DNA from: Prorocentrum cordatum
Lineage: Eukaryota; Sar; Dinophyceae; Prorocentrales; Prorocentraceae
Assembly (NCBI GenBank): GCA_963575745.1
Contig: CAUYUJ010012681.1
Span: 92,501 to 156,500 of the forward strand
DNA: 64,000 bases
Direction: 5' to 3'
Of the stretch, positions 31,401 through 38,613 are shown one piece after another. The number at the start of each line of letters is the position of its first letter. Position 1 is the first letter of the stretch. The position numbers and the translations under genes were made by a program. The notes beneath the pieces were generated by a model that was given only the letters and a program-made list of their open reading frames with translations, was not told where the DNA came from and made no database searches.

Positions 31401-33023
31401 GCGGATGTTGGAGAAGTCGACGGTACTCGAGAACCTCCTTAGATATTGCTCACCTCCAGGGGGCACCTCGGAGACCTTGGAGAACACGGGGGCCCAGTAT
31501 CTCGCCAGCCCGTCAGCTAGCATATCTTCAGCCCCCACTGCCTGCCCACCTTCCCGAAGCTGTTCTCCCTGCTGGGCCCCGTCAACGAGAAGCCCCGATA
31601 AGAATTTCCGCCGAGCAAGAGGATTCCACAACTGAGCGCGACGATGAAAGGCCTGCTTCAACGCGACAAGCCGTGAGCGTCTACCCGGAGCCAGTTCCCG
31701 TTCAGCAGCTTCTTCGAGAGCCTTTTTGCGCTGCGCACACTCCTGTCTCTGAAGGTTGCCATGCAAGTCCTGGAACTTACCTGGGTCAAGGAACATGGGG
31801 ATCTCACCGACAATGTGCACCAGGGACTGGGTCCAGGGATGCTGATGGAGGAGAACTCTCGCCAACCTCACATCGCTGCGCCAGACCGCCCGAGCCAACG
31901 ATCGAGAGACCATGGCCCGAGATGCCAGGGACGATGGAGACGCACGAACGACTGCGTCCCGGACGATGGCTCCCGCACACTGCCGAATACGAGTAGCCGC
32001 CTCCAGGAGCCTCGGGGCATCCGTCATCATGTCCTGAATCCCTACCACTTCCTCCAACTCCTTGACCACCTGCTCAAACAACCTATCCTCGTAAACCCAC
32101 CTCGGCATCGGACGCGGGCGCGATGACGACGCCGCCGAACGAGGACCCAACGTCACGATGATCGGGGCATGGTCAGACATGCCGCGCTTCTTGAGCTCCT
32201 CCACCCCCCCCTCCACCCTGCAGTGTTGATGCGTCTGGCAAAGAACCCAAGGAGGCGACGCGATGAAGCAGCGATCGATTTTTCCAGCGGACTGGGTGCC
32301 CTCGTTCCAGTGCGTGGGCTTGTCGACTGCGAGCTCAGTCATCTTCCTGAAGATCTTCCTCCAGGTGCTGTCGCCAGCCTTGCCAGCGCGAGAGGACGAG
32401 GCACGAGCGCAGGCTGAAACATGTCTCTCCAAGCCGCCAACGTATGAAGTAGCTGCAGGGCCTGGCGTTGCTTTCCTGAACGCCGTGGCCATCTCGCCCG
32501 CCTCGTCTGAAAGATTGAAGTCGCCTATCAGGATGACCGAGCACATCATCGGATCAAGTCTTACTTCAGCCAGTTGCTTGACGATGACCATGCTGATGGC
32601 GTGGATTCTGTAACAGTCGATCCCATGATTGTGAACGTTCCAGTGATACCAAACGAAGCCACTGAGAGTGCACCGAATTTTCAAATACATGACTCTGCCA
32701 GGGACCAGCACAACGTGCTCAGACACCTCCAAATTGTCTCTCACGGGAACAAGGGTGAGAAGTCCATCTGACTGCGTGGGCCCACTGTGAGACTGATACG
32801 CACGATGACTAACTCTGACACGATGCAATAGTTCCTGAACCGCTCCAGCGTCGCCATGCGTCTCCTGCACCGCCACAATCGTGTCCATTTGCGCCAGCTT
32901 GGCGAGCAAAACCGCCCGCCTGGAAGCTAACCTCGGACTAAAATGAAGAAGCGACGATGCATTCCAACTCGCGAACCTGATGGACACTGAACCCAATATC
33001 GTGCTACCCACACCATTGCACAT
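28413..33023 (-). CDS. LINE 1 ORF2: endonuclease - reverse transcriptase (1,536 aa)
   Basis: The ATG at 33023 overlaps the end of ORF1 in another frame, a common LINE arrangement. Right after the start comes an APE-type endonuclease: N21 (FASWNASS), AVQETHG, IGDFNL and SDHAPI hallmarks in order. RT motif A has D701 (MTFDFAQAF), motif B is LQGCPLSGSLY, and motif C is Ala-Asp-Asp-Leu with D798/D799. A Cys/His knuckle starts at C1175 (CIYGCEHG..H..C). The Ser/Gly-rich C-terminal tail holds a 63-residue near-duplication (DNA offset 189 bp, about 28811-28874 and 29000-29063). This frame also stays open upstream as far as 34433, but that segment is Ser/Arg-rich and lies over ORF1, so I take it as non-coding and choose 33023 as the start. 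Confidence 0.88.
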   Translation of the reverse strand: MCNGVGSTILGSVSIRFASWNASSLLHFSPRLASRRAVLLAKLAQMDTIVAVQETHGDAGAVQELLHRVRVSHRAYQSHSGPTQSDGLLTLVPVRDNLEVSEHVVLVPGRVMYLKIRCTLSGFVWYHWNVHNHGIDCYRIHAISMVIVKQLAEVRLDPMMCSVILIGDFNLSDEAGEMATAFRKATPGPAATSYVGGLERHVSACARASSSRAGKAGDSTWRKIFRKMTELAVDKPTHWNEGTQSAGKIDRCFIASPPWVLCQTHQHCRVEGGVEELKKRGMSDHAPIIVTLGPRSAASSSRPRPMPRWVYEDRLFEQVVKELEEVVGIQDMMTDAPRLLEAATRIRQCAGAIVRDAVVRASPSSLASRAMVSRSLARAVWRSDVRLARVLLHQHPWTQSLVHIVGEIPMFLDPGKFQDLHGNLQRQECAQRKKALEEAAERELAPGRRSRLVALKQAFHRRAQLWNPLARRKFLSGLLVDGAQQGEQLREGGQAVGAEDMLADGLARYWAPVFSKVSEVPPGGEQYLRRFSSTVDFSNIRPPMIEDIHRFLRRVSWSAPGPDGLRYIAWKSGLGPQVLMVVLQWILAGNLMPSSFSALLAVFIPKSAKGSQIEPDSGGALRSAGDTRPLGLKNTSNKVICSVLNGKLQSVVQTIGARTQNGFIRHRNFLNNVVDLDVFARIASIVSQDDPTNSPSLMTFDFAQAFPSVSQKWLFRCLHHLHLPGPLTRALEVLYFWSPCYYGGASLSLLYFMDSGVLQGCPLSGSLYVIAANSFLLDIEVSLSNGSVSLGAARACADDLGAVIRKNRGYPRLARVFRNARLFANLVLKPARCFVIPLRGPACEPYTSELRQVLIDADAEWADFQMVDVCTYLGFQIGPGATIDAQWSEALAKHASRTVELSRQGAPVQVAAKLYADRALPVLGYVSQLVPLGWKECQRQRHLVARILRAPSSMLRMGDCFALAEWGGPRFTSMFVLAAATRMRSALTTCSTWQARLGRLRQVVTDMGCASLWNAAVMAPPFWRCPPFAWFLEQGALGFEQDRQLSIGGAMARALWAGRLGRGELSRLFGPAALPGQLERLLCSREDPQEERARRTPRTKWQSIFYQILLRNVFPPKLEELVGRRLWRHFRIRASDLQAVQQTLQAVPPSWAVVALKTFLGGWITNRRMQRDARCIYGCEHGADTIAHYVVRCQRCHHFAALVLRNDIPGNVAFRIGVRGGNLAFLMAIYHHYRLMSRVHTEAPQYAGALKLVEAARLAVRLPLRGGQRRMLRRSELQKVVLASRAASSSSSSPSSSYESEGSAAGDGQGDGPDVRTRVAGVRSQIPDECASSSGWVQSSRAGSSSCGETGSSLMSDGASSVAGVAGGDDVHAAESGVRTLGDGVRSQIPDECASSLSWVQSPRAGLPHSDEAIRTQSPGSHGCSSSPWLSQARSPRILVSNCTTSSWMALPPTSTAGWASPASRWPRLLPRVRPPDAECAPPLLSHGSGSGEVGSRIRESESGCSWRFDGSSSGEEKRGSRRRQSHERRWPPPPP
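28811..29063 (-). repeat. 189-bp internal duplication in the ORF2 tail
   Basis: CACGTG(G/A)CGACTGAACC followed by CTCGAGGCGCACTCGTC recurs 189 bp apart, in frame, duplicating a Val-Arg-Ser-Gln-Ile-Pro block in the protein. Confidence 0.8.
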
Positions 33024-34314
33024 CACGAGCCACGAACGTCTTACGGGCAAGATCAGAGACTTGTTGATGGCCCAGCCCCAAATCGCCCAGCGCTGCCTGA
33101 TTCCATTCCACCTTCGGAACACGCGTAGCCGAAGAGGGGGTGATCTTCGCGAGCGGCTCCCACTTCGAGAGCAACTGGCCGCCCTCCCTGTCGATGAACG
33201 TGATGATGCCCATCTCGCTCTGCAACGCCTTGCGCAACTTCTTGCACGCCATCTCCGTGGCGACCTCCTTCCTATTTTTGTCCACGGAGACAAAGATGGG
33301 GGATCTGCGCCCGCCGACCGTAACCGCGAAGTCCCTCCATCTTCCCGTCGGAAACCTGAGCACCCCCTGGGCCTGACGCCGTCGAGACTCTCTCGTAGCC
33401 TGCATGGGGCCCAGGAAGGAAACCGTGAATTGCTTGCCCATGTCGTCACCCAAGAGCTCGACCTCTTTCCCGAAGGTGAAGTTGGCGTCCTTGAGCCATC
33501 CCGAGAGTGCCTCCTCGACGCCGGCCTTGGGCACCAGGTCGGGGGACCGAACCACGAGGATCGTGTGGTCCACAGCCCTGTCCCAGTCAGATGACGCGAC
33601 AGGTACCTCTCGGGGACGAGCCCGTGCAAGATCGAGCTCCTTCTCCAAATGAGCCAGCCGCTGCTCCAGGACCCGCGTGTGCCCCTCCACGTTGGTGAGT
33701 CTGCCGCCCTGCTCGTCCAGCTGGTTCTGCAACCGTTTGACCGCGTCCGCCCACTTCTTCTCAAGCTTCTCGAAGAGTGGGCCAGCAGCTCGCCCCAGCG
33801 CTGACGGAAGTTCCCGCGTGAGGGTCTCGAGCGCCATCGCAGAGAACTCGGAGAGGGCCTGCTGCTTGAGGTCCGCCAGCTGTCCGCCCACAAGTCCTTC
33901 AGCCCATGGATCCATAGGGGCAGGGGGACGAGGCGGAACCGCCTGACGACCTGCTCCATCTTGTCCACCTCCAGCCATCTCCTGGGACGGGAAGGTGGGG
34001 GCTGCCTCGAGGGCGTCCAGGGCAGCTTCGAGCGCAGCATCTCTCGCCTGGGCCCCACCTCCATCCCTACTCCCCGCAGCACATGACATCGCTTCATCGC
34101 CAACATCATCTCGACGCCGAAGACGATCACCAGCATGACGAAAGCCCGAAGCGGGTGGAGTCGAGAACCCCTCTGATGGCGAGGACCGCCTCGAACGCCT
34201 TGATGAACGAGAGTCAGAGCGGTCTCTTCGCTCCTTGTCCTTCTTGGATTTCTTCTCCTTCTTGTCCTTCTTCGACTCCTTCCTCGGGGTGCCCTCGTGC
34301 CTGACGGGTCCCAT
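33004..34314 (-). CDS. LINE 1 ORF1: coiled-coil RNA-binding protein (436 aa)
   Basis: Residues 1-50 are Lys/Arg/Ser-rich. About 175-235 form a heptad-rich coiled coil (FEKLEKKWADAVKRLQNQL and following). About 248-320 resemble an RRM fold (TILVVRSPDL .. FTVSFLG). About 335-400 resemble a C-terminal RNA-binding domain (PIFVSVDKNRKEVATEM). This is the plan of L1-type ORF1 proteins, which trimerise, bind element RNA and act as chaperones. It starts at the first ATG of the frame, 119 nt after the SL. It ends inside the ORF2 start (overlap 33004-33023). The assignment is by architecture, not by alignment. Confidence 0.82.
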   Translation of the reverse strand: MGPVRHEGTPRKESKKDKKEKKSKKDKERRDRSDSRSSRRSRRSSPSEGFSTPPASGFRHAGDRLRRRDDVGDEAMSCAAGSRDGGGAQARDAALEAALDALEAAPTFPSQEMAGGGQDGAGRQAVPPRPPAPMDPWAEGLVGGQLADLKQQALSEFSAMALETLTRELPSALGRAAGPLFEKLEKKWADAVKRLQNQLDEQGGRLTNVEGHTRVLEQRLAHLEKELDLARARPREVPVASSDWDRAVDHTILVVRSPDLVPKAGVEEALSGWLKDANFTFGKEVELLGDDMGKQFTVSFLGPMQATRESRRRQAQGVLRFPTGRWRDFAVTVGGRRSPIFVSVDKNRKEVATEMACKKLRKALQSEMGIITFIDREGGQLLSKWEPLAKITPSSATRVPKVEWNQAALGDLGLGHQQVSDLARKTFVARDVQWCG

Positions 34315-34433
34315 GCCGCGCGCTCGGTGCTACGCTCTGGCGCAGCACTCCACACCGCAGGCGAATGCGGCGGAGAAGCGAAGACTAGCCGCGGACTAGC
34401 GGTATCCACGTCTGCCCCAGGGGAGACTGGCAT

Positions 34434-34455
34434 CTTGAGCCAAAATGGCTACGGA
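34434..34455 (-). other. Perfect dinoflagellate spliced leader in genomic DNA
   Basis: On the minus strand this reads T, then CCGTAGCC, ATTTTGG and CTCAAG, matching the 22-nt DinoSL (DCCGTAGCC...CTCAAG) at every position. No donor GT follows, so it is not an SL RNA gene: an ATG (34433) comes directly after it. It marks the 5' end of a retroposed trans-spliced mRNA. Confidence 0.95.
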
Positions 34456-34497
34456 GGAGGAGGAGGTGGAGGAGGAGGAGGAGGAGGAGGAGGAGGA
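34456..34497. repeat. (GGA)n tract at the 5' end of LINE 1
   Basis: About 42 bp of GGA directly abutting the SL end of LINE 1. Confidence 0.95.
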
Positions 34498-35294
34498 CGG
34501 GTCGCCTAAGCCCTTCGGAGAAACCCTCCACCTCCTCCCCTGGCGCCCCCTGGCGGCGAGCGGCCTACGCCGGGGCGAGCGGCGAACGCCATCGGTCGGC
34601 GCCCCCGCCCCGCGGGGCCGCGCGGCGAGAAGGCCGCCAAACGAAGCCAGGACGAGGATAAAGTCGGGCGAAGAGAAATCCGAGCATATGATCAATCAAA
34701 CGATATTTTAAGAAACCTGGGCCAGCTCTCCAAAGTTTCGCGTAAGACAAATCTGGGCCAAGTGTTCGCGTTGACGCCGGATGGGCCGAACGTGTTCAAG
34801 AAGCTGGGCCAGCTTCCTGGCAGGTTGGTTAAGGAACGTTGGCCCAGCTTTGCGGAGGAGGTTTCTTAATCAGCTGCTCGACTGTAAGTCGAGAATCTCG
34901 CAGACCTGGCGGCTCTGGAGAACGCATCGCGCGTCGCGACTTCCTCTCAGACCGGGTGTTGCTAGAAGTGCCCCTGGCCCAAGGTGCCCCCAGCTTTTCG
35001 CTCCATTTTGAGCCCCTGGGGCCCTCTGGGCCTCGTGAGGGGTGCCCTGGAGGCCGTCTGGGCCACCCCGAGAATCCTGGGGGTACCTTGGGCCAGGGGT
35101 ACTTCTAGCAACACCCGATCAGAGCATTCAGGAGGACTCCACGAAGAGCTTGCCGGAGCGCTCTGGAACGGAGATCTCTGTCCCCGCCCCGGCCCCGTCC
35201 GAGGCTGTGCGGCAAGCACTGGCGGCGAGCGTGGATCTGTCAGGAGCAGCCAGCCTCGAGCCAGGAAGCGGGATCGGGTCTGACTGCCTGCCAG
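34498..35294. other. Gene-free interval with TIR-like elements
   Basis: Contains the TIR element at 34953-35117. A weaker inverted pair has AAGAAACCTGGGCCAGCT near 34711 and the complement of GGCCCAGCTTTGCGG..TTTCTTAAT near 34842-34870, perhaps another decayed foldback element. No gene. Confidence 0.45.
34953..35117. mobile_element. MITE-like TIR element, family C
   Basis: 165 bp with terminal inverted repeats of 39 bp and about 37 matches. The left end is CGGGTGTTGCTAGAAGTG and the right end is ..ACTTCTAGCAACACCCG. Non-coding interior of CCCTGGGGCCC type. Only one copy is seen in the window. Confidence 0.75.
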
Positions 35295-35437
35295 ACCACC
35301 CCAACCCAACCCGAAGACCCGAATTTCGGGTTGGGGGGGTATGGGCTCCATGTGTGTTTTTTGTCGATGTTCCCCGACCCACCCCCCTCACTGGAAATGG
35401 AAGACAAATTGAGGCCTTCGGGTTGGGTTGGGGTGGT
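35295..35437. repeat. Inverted repeat, 22-bp perfect arms
   Basis: ACCACCCCAACCCAACCCG.. (35295-35316) is the exact reverse complement of 35416-35437. Weaker similarity extends outward for about 20 bp. The loop is about 100 nt. Confidence 0.8.
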
Positions 35438-35678
35438 TTGGTGGGCGGTGAGGGTCAGAACGTGCATCGAATCGCACCGCCTCAGCACGGAGTCGGAATC
35501 GAGCCGAATCAGCGGCGCCTGGACTCACAGCAGCGCCATGCAAGCACCGGGCCGCGCCGGATCGCTGGAAGATCGGGATCGACTCAAATCGGGCTGGTCG
35601 GAGCCGATGTCGATCGGATCGATCGGGTCGTAAAGCCTTCAATAGAAGAAGAAAAAACGCCATAAACCTAAACTGTTG

Positions 35679-35788
35679 GCGGATTTCTTGGATCCGCGCT
35701 GGACCCCCCTCCCTGGCGCGCGGAGCGCGCCAGGGGCGGCGCCGGAGGCGCCGTTGGGGGGGGCCCAGCGCGGATCCAAGAAATCCGC
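35679..35788. repeat. Inverted repeat, 24-bp perfect arms
   Basis: GCGGATTTCTTGGATCCG.. (35679-35702) is perfectly complementary to 35765-35788. Inside is a second palindrome, CTGGCGCGCGGAGCGCGCCAG (interrupted), near 35714-35734, giving a nested hairpin. Confidence 0.85.
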
Positions 35789-35879
35789 GCGGAGCGCCAA
35801 AAAGCTTATGCTTACGTAGTTTTGTTCTTCTTCGATTCAAAGAGCAGATCTGCGACGAGGTGGCCTCTGTGGATTCCTG

Positions 35880-36280
35880 GGCTTCGGTCGGGCCTGTCCC
35901 CCTGCAGGGAGGTTCTGGACAAGAAATCAAAAATAGTCAAACATACTCCAATATAGTCCAAAAATAATCGAGGAATCGTCCCCACACAGTTTTTGCGACT
36001 GTTTGGCATATTCCCCCTGTCGAGGGACAGGCCCGAGGAGAAATAAAAAATAGCCCAAAAATACTCCAGCATAGTCCAAAAATAGTCGAGGAATCGTCCC
36101 CCCACACTGCTTTTGTGACTTTTCTGGAGAGCTCCCCCTGCAGAGGGACAGGCCCGGCGAGAAATAACAAGTAGCCAAAAAATGCTCCAATACAGCCCAA
36201 AAATAATCGAGGGATCGTCCCCACACTGTTTCTGCGACCTTTTTTTGGAGTGCTCCCCCTGCAGAGGGACAGGCCCGACT
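35880..36280 (-). repeat. About 120-bp tandem repeat, 3.5 copies
   Basis: GTCCAAAAATAATCGAGG-type starts lie at 35956, 36074 and 36195 (spacing 118 and 121). Each unit ends in CCCCCTGCAGAGGGACAGG. Isolated CTGCAGAGGGRCAGGCCCG words recur at about 36260, 36475 and 36805. In one minus frame the period gives a 40-residue repeat with Cys/Arg/Gly and aromatic residues; coding status unknown. Confidence 0.8.
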
Positions 36281-37017
36281 CCATCGAGGACGCCGGCGGC
36301 GCATCACCGGCCGCTCCCTGGGAGTTTGCCGAAGATCGCGCAGCATCGAAAGTCGTGACGTGGCGCGGCCCATCCCGCCACCGTGCTTGGGTTTTGGGTC
36401 GGAGTCCTCGTGGACGCCTCTTGGGGTCACGAGAGGGCTCTCGGGGCCTCTGCGGGGGAGTTTAGGGCTCCCCCTGCAGAGGGGCAGGCCCGACTCCATC
36501 CCGGGCGCTGCCCTGTCCGACTGCCAGCCTCCGGGGCCCCTCGCGGGGCCCCATGTGGGGCCGGCCAAGAGCGGCTCTCCGGGGCGGAGAGCGGCCCGGG
36601 TCGAGGACAAGGGCCAGGTCGGGCATGTGCCCCTGCGGGGGGATTCTTGGACGAAAACATGAAAACTAGTCCAGAAATACGCCGAAATGCCATTCAGATT
36701 CTCGCAAAAAAAATCCTCCCCATACTATTCGGCCATGTCTGAACTTCCCCACACAAAAAAAACATCCCCATACTATTGTTTGGCCATGTCTGAACTTTCC
36801 CCCCGTGGAGGGACAGGCCCGGCTCGAGGCAAGGAAGCCAGGAGCTCTGGGGTCGCGAGTCGGGGCCGTGCGCCCCATGCGCTCCACGGCAGCCGCCTGC
36901 GCACGACGGCCTCCGGGTGGGCACCCTTCCGGGGAGCCTGCGAGCGCGCGCCGTGCCAAGGAGGCGGAGGTCTCGGCGTGCGGCCCGGGAGTGGTCCAGA
37001 AGCCCCAGCATCGGGCC
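36281..37017. other. Gene-free interval with scattered copies of the 120-bp motif
   Basis: Degenerate pieces of the preceding tandem repeat (36470-36500, 36625-36700, 36735-36830) in GC-rich DNA. No supported gene. Confidence 0.4.
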
Positions 37018-37159
37018 CTCCTCCTCCTCCTGCTCCTCCTCCTCCTGCTCCTCCTCCTCCTGCTCCTGCTCCTCCTCCTCCTCCTCCTCCTGCTCCTCCT
37101 CCTCCTGCTCCTCCTCCTCCTCCTCCTCCTCCTCCTCCTCCTGCTCCTCCTGCTCCAGC
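37018..37159. repeat. (CTC)n microsatellite
   Basis: About 140 bp of CTC/CTG triplets. The pyrimidine strand is plus here, opposite to the other GGA arrays. Confidence 0.95.
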
Positions 37160-37477
37160 GGGGTTCCCCAGAACAGACTCGGGATTGGACCTGCTGCGTC
37201 GGAAAGCAATCGAGGGCACCCATGGATTGGCCCGATCTGACCACGGATGCTCAGTGAGAGATGCGGCTCTTTGGTGATTTCTGCCCTCGAACATTCTTCC
37301 TGGTCGAATGAAAGTAGCGCTGCACGGGCAGGGGCACGACCCTGAACGGTCTGACCACGTTGGCTCTTACAGCTAATTGGAACAGACGCCTAGACGCGTA
37401 GCGGTCAGCTCCATGTACAGTGGAAAATGGATTTGGAAAATTAAAACAGACAAATCACCAAGACACCTGTGTTATCA
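37160..37477. other. 3' flank of the transporter gene
   Basis: No gene or poly(A) tail is seen. Moderately AT-richer sequence lies at 37425-37477, next to the stop codon. Confidence 0.4.
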
Positions 37478-38518
37478 TCATTGCTTCTTCGATTCTGGCT
37501 TCATCGTTTCTGGCTTCTTTTGAGGCTGACTCTTCGCATGAGTGAACCAGAACATACCTGCGACGGCAACCCCAATACCAATCATGTTGACAAGCGTTAG
37601 GGGGGTATTGAAGAACAATGTGGTAGCCCCAATAACACAAACCCGCCGGCACACGTTAAGCACCGCATGTGTCGCAGTGCTGACGCGGGAGAGCACCATG
37701 AAACTGAACTGGTTGTACGCCGTGTACATGAGACCATTGAGAAGAATCACCGATACAAATCTGGAGAGGTCGAACTCAGGGGAGCTGAAGGCTGCAAGGA
37801 GCTTCGGCCCCTCTTGAATGCCTGCCAAAGGAAGCAGGCCAATCAGCCCCATCCAAGAGATGTGGAAGAATAAGCAGACGTCGCTCTTAGCTGGCGGACT
37901 CTGTGGATGGTCATGCTTGAGCTGCTTTGCAAACACTGCGCGCGCACTGAATCCGAAGTTCGAGGCGACGGTGGCCATGAACGCAGCAATAGTGCCGCCT
38001 GCCTCTCCAGCGGAGGCCATCCCTACACCAATCACCACGGGCAAAAGCGACGCATACGTCGCGGTACCCTCAACCTCGCCCAGCAGAAAGTACGCCAGCA
38101 CCACTGTGGAGATTGGCTCCCCAGACTTCACCGTCTCTACGAAGGACGCATGTGCTAGGGAAAACGCCAAGTTCGTGAAGAAGAAGCCCAAAGTGTAGGT
38201 AAGAGAACAACTACCCAGCACGAAGGTGCCCTTTCGCTCTGGAAGACCAGCTGACAAGCCCTGGACGGCCAGCACCGTGCCCGAAACAACGGTGGCGGTT
38301 GTGAACTGCACGACGCAAAGCACCAGTGGGACTTTCGCCGCTTGCATAGTCAACTTGGATGTGGTAATCGCAAACATTGAACTGACGTACCACAGAACAA
38401 TCAAAATCACTGTGACCAACATTCCGCTGCTTGGCGTTGCTTTACTGGGAGGCACAGCTGGAATAGTCGGGGTTCTTTTTTGGGGAGGTGTCTCTGCACG
38501 CGCCTCTTTGGGAGGCAT
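37478..38518 (-). CDS. Triose-phosphate-transporter-family membrane protein (346 aa)
   Basis: A drug/metabolite-superfamily transporter of the TPT / SLC35E-like branch, which exchanges phosphorylated sugars or nucleotide sugars across plastid, Golgi or ER membranes. About ten hydrophobic segments run from residue 33 to 326. Family signatures: KSGEP (131-135), SNFGFSARAVFAKQL (186-200), and the C-terminal block THAVLNVCRRVCVIG (283-297) then NTPLTLVNMIGIGVAVAG. The N-terminus (1-32) is Pro/Lys-rich without a clear signal or plastid bipartite leader, and the tail is Lys-rich. Length is normal for the family. The ATG at 38518 follows an SL relic by 75 nt and the gene is intronless, so it is probably a functional retrogene. 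The substrate cannot be inferred. Confidence 0.88.
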   Translation of the reverse strand: MPPKEARAETPPQKRTPTIPAVPPSKATPSSGMLVTVILIVLWYVSSMFAITTSKLTMQAAKVPLVLCVVQFTTATVVSGTVLAVQGLSAGLPERKGTFVLGSCSLTYTLGFFFTNLAFSLAHASFVETVKSGEPISTVVLAYFLLGEVEGTATYASLLPVVIGVGMASAGEAGGTIAAFMATVASNFGFSARAVFAKQLKHDHPQSPPAKSDVCLFFHISWMGLIGLLPLAGIQEGPKLLAAFSSPEFDLSRFVSVILLNGLMYTAYNQFSFMVLSRVSTATHAVLNVCRRVCVIGATTLFFNTPLTLVNMIGIGVAVAGMFWFTHAKSQPQKKPETMKPESKKQ

Positions 38519-38592
38519 TACAAGACTTCTCGGAGCTTAGTGTTGGGAAGGTGTCGTACCGCAGGAAAACACTGGATGCCTGACAACATCGT

Positions 38593-38613
38593 CTTGAGCC
38601 ATAACAATTATGG
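38593..38613 (-). other. Degenerate spliced-leader relic upstream of the transporter
   Basis: The minus strand ends in TGGCTCAAG, exact for the last nine SL bases. The 5' half has drifted; about 15 of 21 positions match. It lies in the position expected for a retroposed trans-spliced mRNA. Confidence 0.6.

Larger units (their letters stand above)
28382..34455 (-). mobile_element. Full-length SL-tagged LINE (LINE 1)
   Basis: A minus-strand non-LTR retrotransposon of about 6.07 kb. From 5': a perfect DinoSL (34434-34455), a 119-nt 5' UTR, ORF1 (coiled coil plus RRM-like), then ORF2 overlapping ORF1 by 20 nt (endonuclease, RT, zinc finger), and a short 3' UTR. It sits between GGA tracts (34456-34497 and 28178-28381). 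Both ORFs are intact. The SL at the tip indicates that the inserted cDNA was made from a trans-spliced mRNA. Confidence 0.92.

Noticed and set aside
28413-34433. A single 2,006-codon LINE protein
   Set aside because: The 33004-34314 part in the other frame has coiled-coil and RRM-like features. The long-frame segment over it is Ser/Arg-rich shadow sequence, so two ORFs fit better.
34703-34870. Third TIR element upstream of family C
   Set aside because: The inverted similarity needs several gaps and the ends are unclear.
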